A DNA stretch of 64,000 nucleotides from Candidatus Vecturithrix granuli (GCA_000739535.1 DF820472.1:1-64000); one strand, 5' to 3'. Positions 40,977 to 50,402 are shown, numbered from the stretch's first letter. A program made the numbers and translations. Notes: generated by a model not told the origin, from the letters alone.

Positions 40977-41059
40977 ATTTCCTTGAAAATCCGGATAATT
41001 CTTATCCTGTCCTTTAGTAAGAAGGGCATTTAGAAGTCAATAAAAATTTTAAATTGATG

Positions 41060-43381
41060 TCACAGAGTGAGTTTCATGTAGTAACGAGGCAGTAACTGCG
41101 TCAGACGTTGAATGCTGTTTAAAATGACAAAACGCCGGTCCGGGAACATGAGTTCCAGGTCGCTGCGGGTATTTTCCAGAGTTGACAGACAAAAGGTGAC
41201 AATCCCCTGCCGCTTATTTTCCAGGCAGGCCATTCTGACATCATGCTGAGCGTAACGGGTTTGAGGACTGTAATCGTGATCTAACGGTTTGCCGTCGGTA
41301 ATCAGAATAATCAATTTTTGCAGCCGCTCAACCTGTTGTAAACGGTAGCCGCTATGGCGCAAGGCCGCACCCATACGGGTGCTGCTCATGGGTTGCGCTG
41401 AGAGGACACGCGACATATTCTTGTGATCCCAGACGTCGCGAAAATCTTTAAAGATTAGAAACTCGCAATGCTCCCGTCCCTGACTGCTAAATCCGCAAAT
41501 CGCAAATTGATCATCTAAGGCTGCCAGCCCGTTGCCAAACACAAGCGCGGCCTGTTTTTCAATTTCGATCACTTTCCGGTCGTTCACCATTTCTCCGGTT
41601 GAGCCGCTGATATCCAACAACAGCAGCACCGCAACATCACGTTTACTGATCAGGGGTTTTTCAAAGAACTGCACGGGCGGGCAGGGTTCGCGCTTTGAAG
41701 CGATCACATAATTGATCAGCAAATCAGGATTAATATCATCCCCTTCCGGCAGGCGTTTCTCTTTGCGGGCGTTCTGCGGTTTTAATAACTCAAAGACGCG
41801 CCGAATTTTGTGGCCTTCTGTCTGCGCATCCGCCGGAATCGGTCGCATACTCATGAAGGGAATCTCGCGTTCATATACGGAACAATAGCGAGGATGATAG
41901 GCGTTTCTTTCCTGACTCCACTCATCATAAGCATAACAGCCGGGCGCAATTTCACTGCGAACAGTCTGTTCAGCGGGATGAAAAACCGGGTTTCTGTCAG
42001 AAACCCGGTTTTTGAAGGCATCCTCCCGCTCTGATCGCTGAACCTTGCGGGGTTTTCCGTCTTGTTTCATCACAGCAATCTCTTCATCAGACGGAGCCAG
42101 GCTGACAGAAACAGGATAAAAAAAGTCCGGCAAAAATGGCAGCGGACGCAGCAGATCCTCATCCAAATCAGGATATTCTGATAGAAAAAGCACGGCGTCG
42201 GCGTTTGACAATAATTCCGCCGTATGAAATACGCTGCATGATTGGCCTGCAAGTTCGCGGAGCAATCGAACAGAGGCATTGACAGCGGCTTTTTGGGCGG
42301 CAACAACGTCAAAAAACAGTTGTTCTGCGCTTGAACGCACTGGTGGATGGCGTTCATATTCGCTGCGAATCCCAAAATCAAGTAAACGCCGGCTCCCGGG
42401 CCAGCGTTCATGGATGGCGTGTAACACCCGGGCATATTCGAGCACTTGAAAGAGATTCTGTCTTAGAACAACATCGCCAGCCAGCACAGCCGCAGTTCTG
42501 TAGTCAACATGACCGTGAACGCAGGCAAAACTCTTGAAGGCAAACATGCCGGCTGCCACAATCGCCTGGAGCAGATACCAGGTTCTATTCGTCGCGGCTG
42601 AAGTAAAATACCGGATTCTTGCGGGAAGATAGGTCTGGCGCGCCAGACACATCATGGATGGACGACGCAGCATGAATTTGTGTGAAGGCAACTCTCCTAT
42701 GGGAAGAACGGCGATTTTTTGACCGGTCAGGGCAAATAACAAAGTTTCTAAATGCGTATCAATCTCAGGCAAGCGACATTCACGGGTGAGCGTCGCCATC
42801 GCGGCGTCGCAATCCGGCAGCGTCGCTTCGAGAAAATGTTGAGCCAGGCGTTCATTGATCTCATAATAACTCAGCCCTTCCTCAATGTACAGGTCTAACT
42901 CTTTCGGAGTCAACCGTTTTACGATAAGGTGCGCGCCTTGAAGAAAGGCAAAAGCCAGGTTCGGATCGATTAACAGCAGGCGTCTGAACCAGTTGAGCAC
43001 ATGCTGAATGTGAGCGGGCGATGAACCGAAATCTCCACGGGCAAAGGCGTAAAAATATGAAGACGCCCGGGCAGGTTGAATCTCGGCAAATCGAATGCCT
43101 TGCTCGACAAGATCCTCAAACAGCGCGGGAATATCCAGAAGCCAAGTCATGTCCGGCGCAAAGGTTTTCAGAAATTTATGCAGCACAGCTTGAAAATGAT
43201 CGCGTTCAGCCGCCTCAAGCTGCCGGAGTACTTCACGCAGAAACGACGGTCGCTCTTCTTCCATCTCCTCGTATTCCAGGAGCAAACAACAAGTGCTCAG
43301 CAGGTGTTCTCGATAGGCCCAATACATAGAATTTTTCAGAAAGCAGAGAATGTGTAAGCATTCATTGTGAATCCGCCTCAT
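41060..43381 (-). CDS. VWA-domain protein, CbbO/NorD type
   Basis: 773-aa soluble protein. The first 450 residues are helical, as in CbbO/NorD. The C-terminal VWA domain (about 575-765) carries the metal-binding MIDAS: DISGSTG (D-x-S-x-S), a later Thr region and LIILITDGKPLDHDY. The partner MoxR ATPase is encoded just upstream with a 20-nt overlap, so they act as a chaperone pair that remodels a target enzyme. No Rubisco or nitric-oxide reductase is near, so the target is unknown. A perfect 33-bp palindrome sits in the coding sequence at 41981-42013. ATG 43381 lacks a ribosome site, which fits translational coupling. Confidence 0.88.
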   Translation of the reverse strand: MRRIHNECLHILCFLKNSMYWAYREHLLSTCCLLLEYEEMEEERPSFLREVLRQLEAAERDHFQAVLHKFLKTFAPDMTWLLDIPALFEDLVEQGIRFAEIQPARASSYFYAFARGDFGSSPAHIQHVLNWFRRLLLIDPNLAFAFLQGAHLIVKRLTPKELDLYIEEGLSYYEINERLAQHFLEATLPDCDAAMATLTRECRLPEIDTHLETLLFALTGQKIAVLPIGELPSHKFMLRRPSMMCLARQTYLPARIRYFTSAATNRTWYLLQAIVAAGMFAFKSFACVHGHVDYRTAAVLAGDVVLRQNLFQVLEYARVLHAIHERWPGSRRLLDFGIRSEYERHPPVRSSAEQLFFDVVAAQKAAVNASVRLLRELAGQSCSVFHTAELLSNADAVLFLSEYPDLDEDLLRPLPFLPDFFYPVSVSLAPSDEEIAVMKQDGKPRKVQRSEREDAFKNRVSDRNPVFHPAEQTVRSEIAPGCYAYDEWSQERNAYHPRYCSVYEREIPFMSMRPIPADAQTEGHKIRRVFELLKPQNARKEKRLPEGDDINPDLLINYVIASKREPCPPVQFFEKPLISKRDVAVLLLLDISGSTGEMVNDRKVIEIEKQAALVFGNGLAALDDQFAICGFSSQGREHCEFLIFKDFRDVWDHKNMSRVLSAQPMSSTRMGAALRHSGYRLQQVERLQKLIILITDGKPLDHDYSPQTRYAQHDVRMACLENKRQGIVTFCLSTLENTRSDLELMFPDRRFVILNSIQRLTQLLPRYYMKLTL
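41981..42013. repeat. Perfect palindrome inside the VWA gene
   Basis: 16-bp arms (AAAAACCGGGTTTCTG and its complement) around a single base, encoding residues about 457-467 (KNRVSDRNPVF) in a linker. It resembles a terminator-like dispersed repeat that became in-frame coding sequence. Confidence 0.85.
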
Positions 43382-44261
43382 CTGAAGTATGAATGTTCTC
43401 TCTCTGGGCAGCCAACTTCAACGATTCCTCTGCCAGGAAATCTCCGAAATAGAGTTTGATAATATCTACAATTGACGTTCGGATTTCCTGGTCGTCCGTC
43501 AAGGTATGGCTGATCGCGCTGAGGCAAGCGGTATAAGGCGATAATCCCTGTTGGATCAATCGCCCGACATACACGAGCAAGCGCGTGCTCACGCCTTCAT
43601 CCAGGCCATAACCTTTGAGTTGGCGAATATTCGCGCCCATTTCAGCCATTCTGCGGCTCATCTCGGCGGAAAGGCCGGATTCACTTTGGATAATGCTCGT
43701 TTCGACTTCAACACCTGGATAATCGAATAATAAGCTGGTAAAGCGTTGTTTTGTCGAAGGTTTCAGATCTTTGACGATACTCTGGTATCCAGGGTTATAG
43801 CTTAACACCATCATGAAATCCGGGTGCGCGCGCACGACCTCGCCGGTTTTATCAATATACAACATGCGACGGTCATCTGTCAAGGAATGGATGATGACTA
43901 CCGTATCTTTGCGGGCTTCGACAATTTCATCCAGATAACAGATGCCGCCGTAGCGCACGGCCAGCGTTAAGGGGCCGTCATACCACACGGTTTCATCGTC
44001 TTTCCAGAGATAACGCCCGACCAGATCGCCGGCGGTCAGATCTTCGTGACAGGACACTGTGATAAGCGGCAGTTGTAATTGATAGGCCATGTATTCGATA
44101 AAGCGCGTTTTGCCGCAACCGGTCGGCCCTTTCAGAATTAAAGGAATGCGGCTTTGAAAGGCGGCTCGAAAAACGTGTTCTTCATCACGTTGAGAAATAT
44201 AATTCGGGCGTTCTGGAATCGCAAATTGTCGGATAATCTCTTGCATGTTCAATCGTATCAT
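43362..44261 (-). CDS. MoxR-family AAA+ ATPase, CbbQ/NorQ type
   Basis: About 300-aa ATPase. Walker A GPTGCGKTRFIEYMA, the DLVGRYLW substrate loop, Walker B GGICYLDEIVEA, sensor 1 VLSYNPGYQS and Arg-finger region KQRFTSLLFDYPG match CbbQ/NorQ closely. It forms a hexamer acting with the VWA protein to activate or assemble a target. The frame reaches 44471 through the neighbouring gene; ATG 44261 or ATG 44246 is more likely, with GAGGAG just upstream. It stands between a glycosyltransferase and the VWA gene in a minus-strand operon. Confidence 0.92.
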   Translation of the reverse strand: MIRLNMQEIIRQFAIPERPNYISQRDEEHVFRAAFQSRIPLILKGPTGCGKTRFIEYMAYQLQLPLITVSCHEDLTAGDLVGRYLWKDDETVWYDGPLTLAVRYGGICYLDEIVEARKDTVVIIHSLTDDRRMLYIDKTGEVVRAHPDFMMVLSYNPGYQSIVKDLKPSTKQRFTSLLFDYPGVEVETSIIQSESGLSAEMSRRMAEMGANIRQLKGYGLDEGVSTRLLVYVGRLIQQGLSPYTACLSAISHTLTDDQEIRTSIVDIIKLYFGDFLAEESLKLAAQRENIHTSDEADSQ

Positions 44262-44307
44262 CTCCTCTAAAATACAGAATGAAACTATGATTTCATTCCT
44301 GTAAACA

Positions 44308-45408
44308 TCATAGTTCGGGCAGTACCTGTAAATCGGCTGATTTATGAGAATTGTCCCCCGGGATTTTTTCGGCAATCGTGCGCCGAATTTCAGCTTCGAT
44401 TTGGGCAAAAATGGTCTGCTGATTGAATTGGGAACACCCCCGTTCATAGCCGTTGCGAGCCAGAATTTCACGTTGCTGAGAATCCTGAATCAACAATCGA
44501 ATCGCCTGTTCCAGGTCGTCGAGCCTGTACGGGTCAACCAGGAGGCCGCTGACCCCATGTTCCACCAATTCAGGAGTTCCCCCGACATGCGAGGCAATCA
44601 CGGCACAGCACATCCCCATATATTCGACCAAAGCATAACTTAAACCTTCATCGGTAGAATATAACAGGCCAACATCTTTATCGGGCAGAAATTCATAGGG
44701 GTTGACCTGTCCTGCAAAAAAAACTCGTTGTTCCAGGTGCAATTTTCGCGTAAGTGTCTGTAATGCTTCCATTTCAGGCCCAAACCCGCCGATATGTAAT
44801 TCCCAGGAACAATCCTGAAGCCGATGAAAAACCTGCAAGATTTTATCCACCTGTTTACGCGGGGTGAGCTTCGCAACAATTGCAAATTTCACCACCGGAT
44901 TCTGCGGAAGCGAAAAGGGGGGAGGGACAAGCGCGTTATGGAACCAGCGTAGTTTACTTTGTAAAAATTCATAGCGAGAAAAATGATCGTACAGGCTTTG
45001 TGAAGGAACAAACACCCGATCTACCAGGAGTGTGTACAGGAGTCTATCTTTCAGCGTATTTTTTAAATCTCTCACAATTCCCAGGCGATTAATATGCACG
45101 ATACCGCTGAGTCTGGCGGCTACACCTGCGGTGCAAAGATCTTTCGAAACATTTGTCACAACCGCCTCGGTCTGTTGGGTATGAAAGAAATGGTAAAACC
45201 AGGCGATGGTAGCAGGGGAAAAATCAAGGCCAAAATGAAGCGGCACGCAGGGTAGGCGGCGTTTCTCACATTCTTCGATCAGGGCATCCTTGCGGCGGCA
45301 GACCAGTGCAACCTGATGTCCGCGCTGCGCGAGAAAAGTTCCCAGTTCCAACATCCAGGTTTTAATGCCGCCCCAGCTTTTTGTGGAATTGACAAACACA
45401 ATGTTCAT
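44308..45408 (-). CDS. Glycosyltransferase family 4-like
   Basis: 366-aa GT-B transferase that adds a sugar from a nucleotide donor to an envelope polymer or lipid. MNIVFVNSTKSWGGIKTWMLELGTFL is the N-terminal Rossmann entry with the GG loop; KFAIVAKLTPRKQVDKILQVF begins the donor domain; the retaining-enzyme EX7E motif is DEGLSYALVEYM with SHVGGTPELV. ATG 45408 is chosen; the frame can start at TTG 45423, which overlaps the upstream stop. The close packing with the formiminotransferase gene suggests co-transcription without an evident functional link. Confidence 0.9.
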   Translation of the reverse strand: MNIVFVNSTKSWGGIKTWMLELGTFLAQRGHQVALVCRRKDALIEECEKRRLPCVPLHFGLDFSPATIAWFYHFFHTQQTEAVVTNVSKDLCTAGVAARLSGIVHINRLGIVRDLKNTLKDRLLYTLLVDRVFVPSQSLYDHFSRYEFLQSKLRWFHNALVPPPFSLPQNPVVKFAIVAKLTPRKQVDKILQVFHRLQDCSWELHIGGFGPEMEALQTLTRKLHLEQRVFFAGQVNPYEFLPDKDVGLLYSTDEGLSYALVEYMGMCCAVIASHVGGTPELVEHGVSGLLVDPYRLDDLEQAIRLLIQDSQQREILARNGYERGCSQFNQQTIFAQIEAEIRRTIAEKIPGDNSHKSADLQVLPEL

Positions 45409-45419
45409 ATTTTTGATCG

Positions 45420-46943
45420 TCAAACTGAAGCCGAAATTTTTTCTAAAATTTGATCGCCAAGCGTCTCCGCTGTCTGACGGATTTGTTCGACTTGCCCGGC
45501 AAGCCGGTGAATAAAATCGGCGTCGGTGATTGAACCGAGGTTGATCTTGACATTCAGAGCAGCCCCCTCAATAGCGGCTTTTGCAAGGTGTACAGCGCAG
45601 CCGGCGTCGGTAATGGCACTTGGATTCCCTTTTTGTACCAGCGTTTCGGCAAATTTAATAATTTCCAATGCCTGCTGCATGACTTCTAAAGGTGTTTCTG
45701 CGGCTTTTTGCAGGGCGCGCTGAATCGCTTCCCGACGCATCGCTTGCTCTGCCTCTGTGGTTTTCGACAGCTTATAGGCATCCATCACCGCATTGAAGGC
45801 GAAAGTGTCCTCAGTCATCAGCCGTTGCAAGTTAGTCTGGATTTGCTGCGCCTTGATACGAACGATCCCAATTTCTTCAGCCACCTCTGCAAATTTTTTC
45901 TTCCCCAGGGTCAAATTGCACACCATCGTTGCCAGAGCCGCTGCTAAAGCTCCAGCCAGGGCAGACGCACTGCCGCCGCCGGGCGCAGGGCTGTCTGACG
46001 CCAGTTCTTCCAAAAAGACCAGTTCCGGGGTTTGCTCTCCGATGACCTGCGCGACTTTTTGTTCAATAATCTGTTCCTGGCTGAAATTTCTGATCTGTAA
46101 CATCTCAACTGCCGCATCCACTAGAGCCTCTTGCGGTACCAGGCCGACAATTTCACTTTCCAGAATTTCAACGCCGGCCGCCGCAGCTTTTTCCTGAATG
46201 GCTTGATAGACCGTAGCTAAAGAGGTCACAGTATAATTGACCAGATTCATGGAAATCTGAACCATGCTGCGATCTGCTAAATCAAAGCCCAACGCTTTGA
46301 CACATGGGAAACCGCCGCTGGACTCGCGGATTTCTTTGGCAATTCGTTTCGCCAGATCGATATCCTGAGAATCAAGGTTAACATTATAAGCCACCAGGAA
46401 AAAACGAGCCCCAATAGCTGTGGCGCCGGCAGTCGGATGAATTTTGTCAGGTCCGTAATCAGGAGTACGATCCGGGTTTTTTCCAATCTCTTCGCGTAAA
46501 CCTTCAAATTGACCTTTCCGCACCTGCGCCAGATTTTTCCGTTCCGGACGAATGGCGGCGTCTTCATACAAAAATACCGGAATCTGTAATTCCTCGCCAA
46601 CCCGTTTGCCAAGCTCCTGCGCTAAGCGGACGCATTCTTCCGTGCTCACGTTTTCCAACGGAATAAACGGCACCACGTCGGTTGCACCCATGCGCGGGTG
46701 TTCGCCGCGGTGCTGATTCAAATCAATCAGTTCCGCAGCTTTTTTGATCATCCGAAACGTGGCTTCTTTGGTAGCTTCAAGTTCACCGACCAGCGTCACA
46801 ACCGTCCGGTTATGATCCGCATCCATTTCTTGATCCAGCAGAAAGACGCCGGGAATGGCATTGACTTGACTTACGATGGCTTCGATAATTTCAGGCCGGC
46901 GTCCTTCGCTGAAATTCGGGACGCACTCGACAAGTTTTCTCAT
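45420..46943 (-). CDS. Bifunctional glutamate formiminotransferase/formimidoyl-THF cyclodeaminase
   Basis: 507-aa enzyme linking histidine breakdown to folate one-carbon units: it moves the formimino group from formiminoglutamate to tetrahydrofolate, then deaminates it to methenyl-THF. Residues 1-290 are the transferase (VECVPNFSEGR, DADHNRTVVTLVG, HPRMGATDVVPFIPL). Residues 310-507 are the all-helical cyclodeaminase (LASDSPAPGGGSASALAGAL). Fused forms are well known in animals and in some bacteria. No hutH, hutU or hutI lies in the window. AGGAG precedes ATG 46943 by 10 nt. Confidence 0.93.
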   Translation of the reverse strand: MRKLVECVPNFSEGRRPEIIEAIVSQVNAIPGVFLLDQEMDADHNRTVVTLVGELEATKEATFRMIKKAAELIDLNQHRGEHPRMGATDVVPFIPLENVSTEECVRLAQELGKRVGEELQIPVFLYEDAAIRPERKNLAQVRKGQFEGLREEIGKNPDRTPDYGPDKIHPTAGATAIGARFFLVAYNVNLDSQDIDLAKRIAKEIRESSGGFPCVKALGFDLADRSMVQISMNLVNYTVTSLATVYQAIQEKAAAAGVEILESEIVGLVPQEALVDAAVEMLQIRNFSQEQIIEQKVAQVIGEQTPELVFLEELASDSPAPGGGSASALAGALAAALATMVCNLTLGKKKFAEVAEEIGIVRIKAQQIQTNLQRLMTEDTFAFNAVMDAYKLSKTTEAEQAMRREAIQRALQKAAETPLEVMQQALEIIKFAETLVQKGNPSAITDAGCAVHLAKAAIEGAALNVKINLGSITDADFIHRLAGQVEQIRQTAETLGDQILEKISASV

Positions 46944-46973
46944 GATCGTTTTTCTCCTATACAAATCCCACGT

Positions 46974-47024
46974 TTGTAGTAAACGCTTCAGCGTTTTTTA
47001 AGGCCGCTAAAGCGACTACTACGA
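46974..47024. repeat. Palindromic repeat (GTAGTAAACGCTTCAGCG type)
   Basis: GTAGTAAACGCTTCAGCG pairs with CGCTAAAGCGACTACTAC across a short loop, between the DUF3375 gene and the formiminotransferase gene. It would form a stem in the joint transcript. Confidence 0.65.
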
Positions 47025-47038
47025 GCCAGATGTTGAAT

Positions 47039-48493
47039 TCACTGCGTAAAAATAATCTGCGGCACTTTTACATAGCGGTTATCGCCCGGGTGTAATTGAA
47101 TCAGGTCGCAGGCGTCGTCATTAATCAAGTGTTTCGCCGATTGAGAGGCGATTGAGAAATAGGTCAATAGTTCTGCCAGGCCGTTTTCGAGCGGGTATTG
47201 GTCGAGAATTTCGGCCAATGTCACCTGGCGTTTCTGATTGAGCCGCAGCGTAATGCGTTGGAGCAGAGTTTCTTTGTTTATTTCAAATTGACTCAATAAT
47301 CGTCTGAAATCAGCCTGTTCCAGGGCATTGCTCCCGATTTCCGTCGGATGATTGTCAAATTCCGCTTCCTGCGGCTCTTCGCCTAAGGGACGCTCCATTA
47401 ACAATTGAATAAAGGGACTGCCTTCGATTTCAATAAACTGATCGGCGTTAGGCGGTTCATTCAAGACTTTCAAGGCATAACGTTTAATCTCGCCGATGAG
47501 TTCGATTGCGCGTTTGCGATCCAGTGTACTCTGACCGGAAAGAATGCGATTCAATTTTTCAACGAGCAGATGATTCGAATCAACCACTTTTTTGCCGGCT
47601 TCGAGCAGATAAAATTTCATGTTATTCAGGAAAATATCTGAGGCGTCAAGCCGCCTGCGTTCCAATAAGTTATAAACGCTTTCAATTGCACGGTCCAGTT
47701 CTTCGCGCCGCGAACGATCCATGAGCACCTGCCAGAAGGTATAAAAACTGCGTCCCTGATCCGATTTTTTGAGGGCCTCCGATTCATCGAGCACATAGCT
47801 CAGAATTTCCCCTTTTTTCGCGTCTTTTTCCGCGTATTTTTCATAAATTTTCCTGACCAGATCGCGAAAATTCTGCTCGACTTGCCGGAAATCCGCCAGC
47901 AATTCTTTAGCCGAACGGTTGATTTCGTAAAAGCGTTCTTTGACCTGCGTATCGTTAAACGCCCGCGCCACGCCCGAGGCCTCAATCTCTCGAATCTGCA
48001 GGTCAATTTCGGCTCTCTTTTTCTCCAAAACTGCCAGTTTTTGCTCCGGGTCTTCCATGCTGTTTTCGATAAGTTCTTTGACTTTGCGCAAAATATCGAG
48101 AAACATGGATTCCGTACCGACAAACTCTTTTTGCGCCAAATCTTGCAGCCATTGAATCACTTTTTCCGTATAGGGCGTGAGTTCGTGCACATCTATGCCT
48201 TTTTCATCAGGATACTTGTGCAAGTAATTCTGGTCGTCCGCGCACCAGGTTTCAAGATAGTATTTGGCTCTGAGCGTGAAATCGTCAATTTCAGCCAACT
48301 CTTCTTCAGTCGAACTCAAAAATTCCAGATAATCGGCGAGTTTATCTACCAATTCGTAATTCGGAATCGTCAGGCGGTGTGTTTCTTTAAATTCTTTGTA
48401 GAGGAAGCTGATGATCAGCGGGGCGTTTTTGGCCCGCAATAATTTTACTCCTGGTGAATTTGAGAGCATGGTTTGTAATTGTTCGTAATTCAT
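47039..48493 (-). CDS. DUF3375 protein (Wadjet JetA / MksF-like), orphan
   Basis: 484-aa helical protein of the kleisin-like DUF3375 family: MNYEQLQTMLSNSPGVKLLRAKNAPLIISFLYKEF is the family N-terminus; central coiled coils (DPEQKLAVLEKKRAEIDLQIREIEA) and a winged-helix-like end (LLQRITLRLNQKRQVTLAEILDQYPL) fit MukF/MksF architecture. In Wadjet it works with JetB, the SMC JetC and the TOPRIM nuclease JetD to cut plasmids. None of these is in the window. GAAGGA stands 6 nt before ATG 48493. It may have a partner elsewhere, or be a remnant. Confidence 0.85.
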   Translation of the reverse strand: MNYEQLQTMLSNSPGVKLLRAKNAPLIISFLYKEFKETHRLTIPNYELVDKLADYLEFLSSTEEELAEIDDFTLRAKYYLETWCADDQNYLHKYPDEKGIDVHELTPYTEKVIQWLQDLAQKEFVGTESMFLDILRKVKELIENSMEDPEQKLAVLEKKRAEIDLQIREIEASGVARAFNDTQVKERFYEINRSAKELLADFRQVEQNFRDLVRKIYEKYAEKDAKKGEILSYVLDESEALKKSDQGRSFYTFWQVLMDRSRREELDRAIESVYNLLERRRLDASDIFLNNMKFYLLEAGKKVVDSNHLLVEKLNRILSGQSTLDRKRAIELIGEIKRYALKVLNEPPNADQFIEIEGSPFIQLLMERPLGEEPQEAEFDNHPTEIGSNALEQADFRRLLSQFEINKETLLQRITLRLNQKRQVTLAEILDQYPLENGLAELLTYFSIASQSAKHLINDDACDLIQLHPGDNRYVKVPQIIFTQ

Positions 48494-48565
48494 GCACGGT
48501 CCTTCAATAAATTTCATGCAAAGACGCAAAGAATGCCAAAAATACTCAAGCTCGATATTGACAAT

Positions 48566-48608
48566 TGTTTCGGGAAATCCGCTTCACTCCATTCCCGAAA
48601 CAACAAAC
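48566..48608. repeat. TTGTTTCGGGAA-type palindrome, copy 2
   Basis: TTGTTTCGGGAA and TTCCCGAAACAA flank an 18-nt loop upstream of the DUF3375 gene. Related to 37276-37322. Confidence 0.7.
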
Positions 48609-49003
48609 AAGGTATCTCTGGATGTCCAATAAAAAAGTCAATAAATTAAGATCTATGGCAGCAAAATAAGCGAAGGCACGATATTCCCACGCCTGATGGA
48701 TAAGGCTAAAGACTGGTCAAGCAAAGGATGATCGCAACTCCAACGCCCTGTCACGCTCTCGTCTCCTGAAATTCCCATTTCACGGGCAAACTGACTTCTC
48801 TTTACACGAGCTTTCGTTGTACTATTCTTAATAGAAGATGGACACTGCCAGTTAGCAGCGATTTGGGGAAGGTTCTAAACGGAAGCACTATGTCACATGA
48901 ATCACCAAACCTTAATAGCGGCCTGGTATGTTAAAATTACGGCGCGTCCCCAAAATCCATTACATGGCTTTTCTATCGAAAGTTACGTACGGCTATGTGA
49001 CCA
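48609..49003. other. Intergenic region, no supportable gene
   Basis: About 400 bp. A 14-codon ORF at 48890 (MSHESPNLNSGLVC) and an antisense stretch exist but lack supporting features. No SMC, JetB or JetD fragment could be recognised. An 11-bp GCAAAGACGCAAAG motif near 48520 also occurs at 40060 and 51165. Confidence 0.5.
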
Positions 49004-50086
49004 CTACGAGGTCTGCGGCAACGAAGATCTCAGGAAATTCAACCAATTCGTGCTGAGTACTGCCTCACGAACCTCGGTAGGTACAACGGCTCCGACTTTA
49101 TACAAATCAGCCACACTCTCGATTTCTGACGGACTTTCTTCAAGCCCAAAACCACCATCTAAATCAGAGCCTATTCCGACATGGTTCCAACTGCTGAGAG
49201 ATGCAACATAGATGGCATGCCGTCGCAGATGTTCGTCAAGTGTGACCGATATTGATGGATCGTGTTTCCAACAAGGCGCGAGAAAACCGCTATAGAGAGT
49301 AAGACCCATTACGCCTCCCCGTCCGGCTATTGCCCGAATGACATCGTCACTCAAATGCCGATCCGTTGGCGTCAAGGCTTGTGCATTCGCATGGGATGCA
49401 CAAACATGGGGGAATTTCAGATCGAGCCCTTGCCAAATCCCCTCTTCAGTAAGATGTGAAATATCCCAGATAAAGCCCAATTCTGCCATGTGCCTGAGCA
49501 AATCAACCCCTTCTGCGGTCAAGCCTCCCTGTTTGAATGTTGGACGACCTCCAGCGACGCCGATGCCATACCTTGTATCTCCAAACGTCAACCCGATTAT
49601 TCGGAGACCATGCTGCCACCATCGAGAGAGATCACCGACAGAAACAATCGGATCCCCTCCTTCCATAAGCAGGACTAACCCTGGCTTACGATCATCTTGC
49701 CATAGTTGCAAGTGATGATCGAGATCATATACCGATTTAAGGATCCGTATACGTCCTTGTTTTTCCCAATGCTCATACAGCGTAATCTGGGTAAACGCCT
49801 GGGCTTCGGCTTCTTCAGGGGTATGATAAATCGCCGATCGAGGTTCGAAATTTGCGCCAACGTCTGCGGCTAAGAAACCCGCGGTCACCGTGGCAAATGC
49901 GACACCTATATTCCCTCTCTCAAGTTCAGAGAGGGAAACGGTCGCTTGCCGTGTCGTACGTTTTTCAACCATTCGTATTTCGGTCACGCTCAAAGTGAGG
50001 TCGCGTCCGAACAATGTCATATTTTCAGCTAAGTCGAGATGCGAATCTACAATAGGCAGATTATTCAATGATACACGTTCTTTCAT
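49004..50086 (-). CDS. Membrane dipeptidase, peptidase family M19
   Basis: 360-aa zinc-dependent dipeptidase of the amidohydrolase-like TIM-barrel fold. Metal ligands are visible as IVDSHLDLAEN (His 16, Asp 18), the bridging Glu in LLMEGGDPI, His in ISHLTEEG and His in VCASHANAQAL; the substrate-site Asp is in GIGSDLDGGFG. It hydrolyses dipeptides, often with broad specificity including D-residues. There is no signal peptide, so it is cytoplasmic. It lies on the same strand as the importer operon but 310 bp away, with a large palindrome between. Confidence 0.92.
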   Translation of the reverse strand: MKERVSLNNLPIVDSHLDLAENMTLFGRDLTLSVTEIRMVEKRTTRQATVSLSELERGNIGVAFATVTAGFLAADVGANFEPRSAIYHTPEEAEAQAFTQITLYEHWEKQGRIRILKSVYDLDHHLQLWQDDRKPGLVLLMEGGDPIVSVGDLSRWWQHGLRIIGLTFGDTRYGIGVAGGRPTFKQGGLTAEGVDLLRHMAELGFIWDISHLTEEGIWQGLDLKFPHVCASHANAQALTPTDRHLSDDVIRAIAGRGGVMGLTLYSGFLAPCWKHDPSISVTLDEHLRRHAIYVASLSSWNHVGIGSDLDGGFGLEESPSEIESVADLYKVGAVVPTEVREAVLSTNWLNFLRSSLPQTS

Positions 50087-50287
50087 GATCCTTCGATGTC
50101 ATTACCGCCCTGGTTAGCTTTAGAGTGTTGCTGGGCATACCTTGATATGAAAGCAGCCTAACAATGGAATTATAAAGGTGACTGCACACTCTTTTTGGGT
50201 ATCTACTGTGAGGTGCATATTGCGCATACTTATCATGTCAGGTGAGCGGGTAGGCTTATGAAAATTCTCAGGTAGTATAAAATTCTG

Positions 50288-50402
50288 GTATTGGCTACCT
50301 TGTACATGATGACCGGTCGTCGAGCGGAGTCGAGACGAGCATGCAGGCGTTCCCTTCGACTTCGCTCAGGGAACGTGCATCATGTACAGGATACCACTAC
50401 CA
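50288..50402. repeat. Large palindrome with TCGACTTCGCTCAG core
   Basis: Outer arms TTGTACATGATG and CATCATGTACAGG enclose inner arms GTCGAGCGGAGTCGAGA and TTCGACTTCGCTCAGGGAA. A relative lies at 63809-63916. It lies 3' of the GDPD gene, overlapping its stop region, and may terminate the operon. The part 50087-50287 shows no gene. Confidence 0.75.

Noticed and set aside
41060-44261. Rubisco activase (CbbQ/CbbO) or nitric-oxide reductase maturation (NorQ/NorD)
   Set aside because: Family resemblance is good, but no Rubisco or NOR gene is nearby and Bat-type genes follow, so the target was left open.
47039-48493. Complete Wadjet system
   Set aside because: No JetB, SMC-type JetC or JetD gene could be found on either side; only the JetA-like protein is present.
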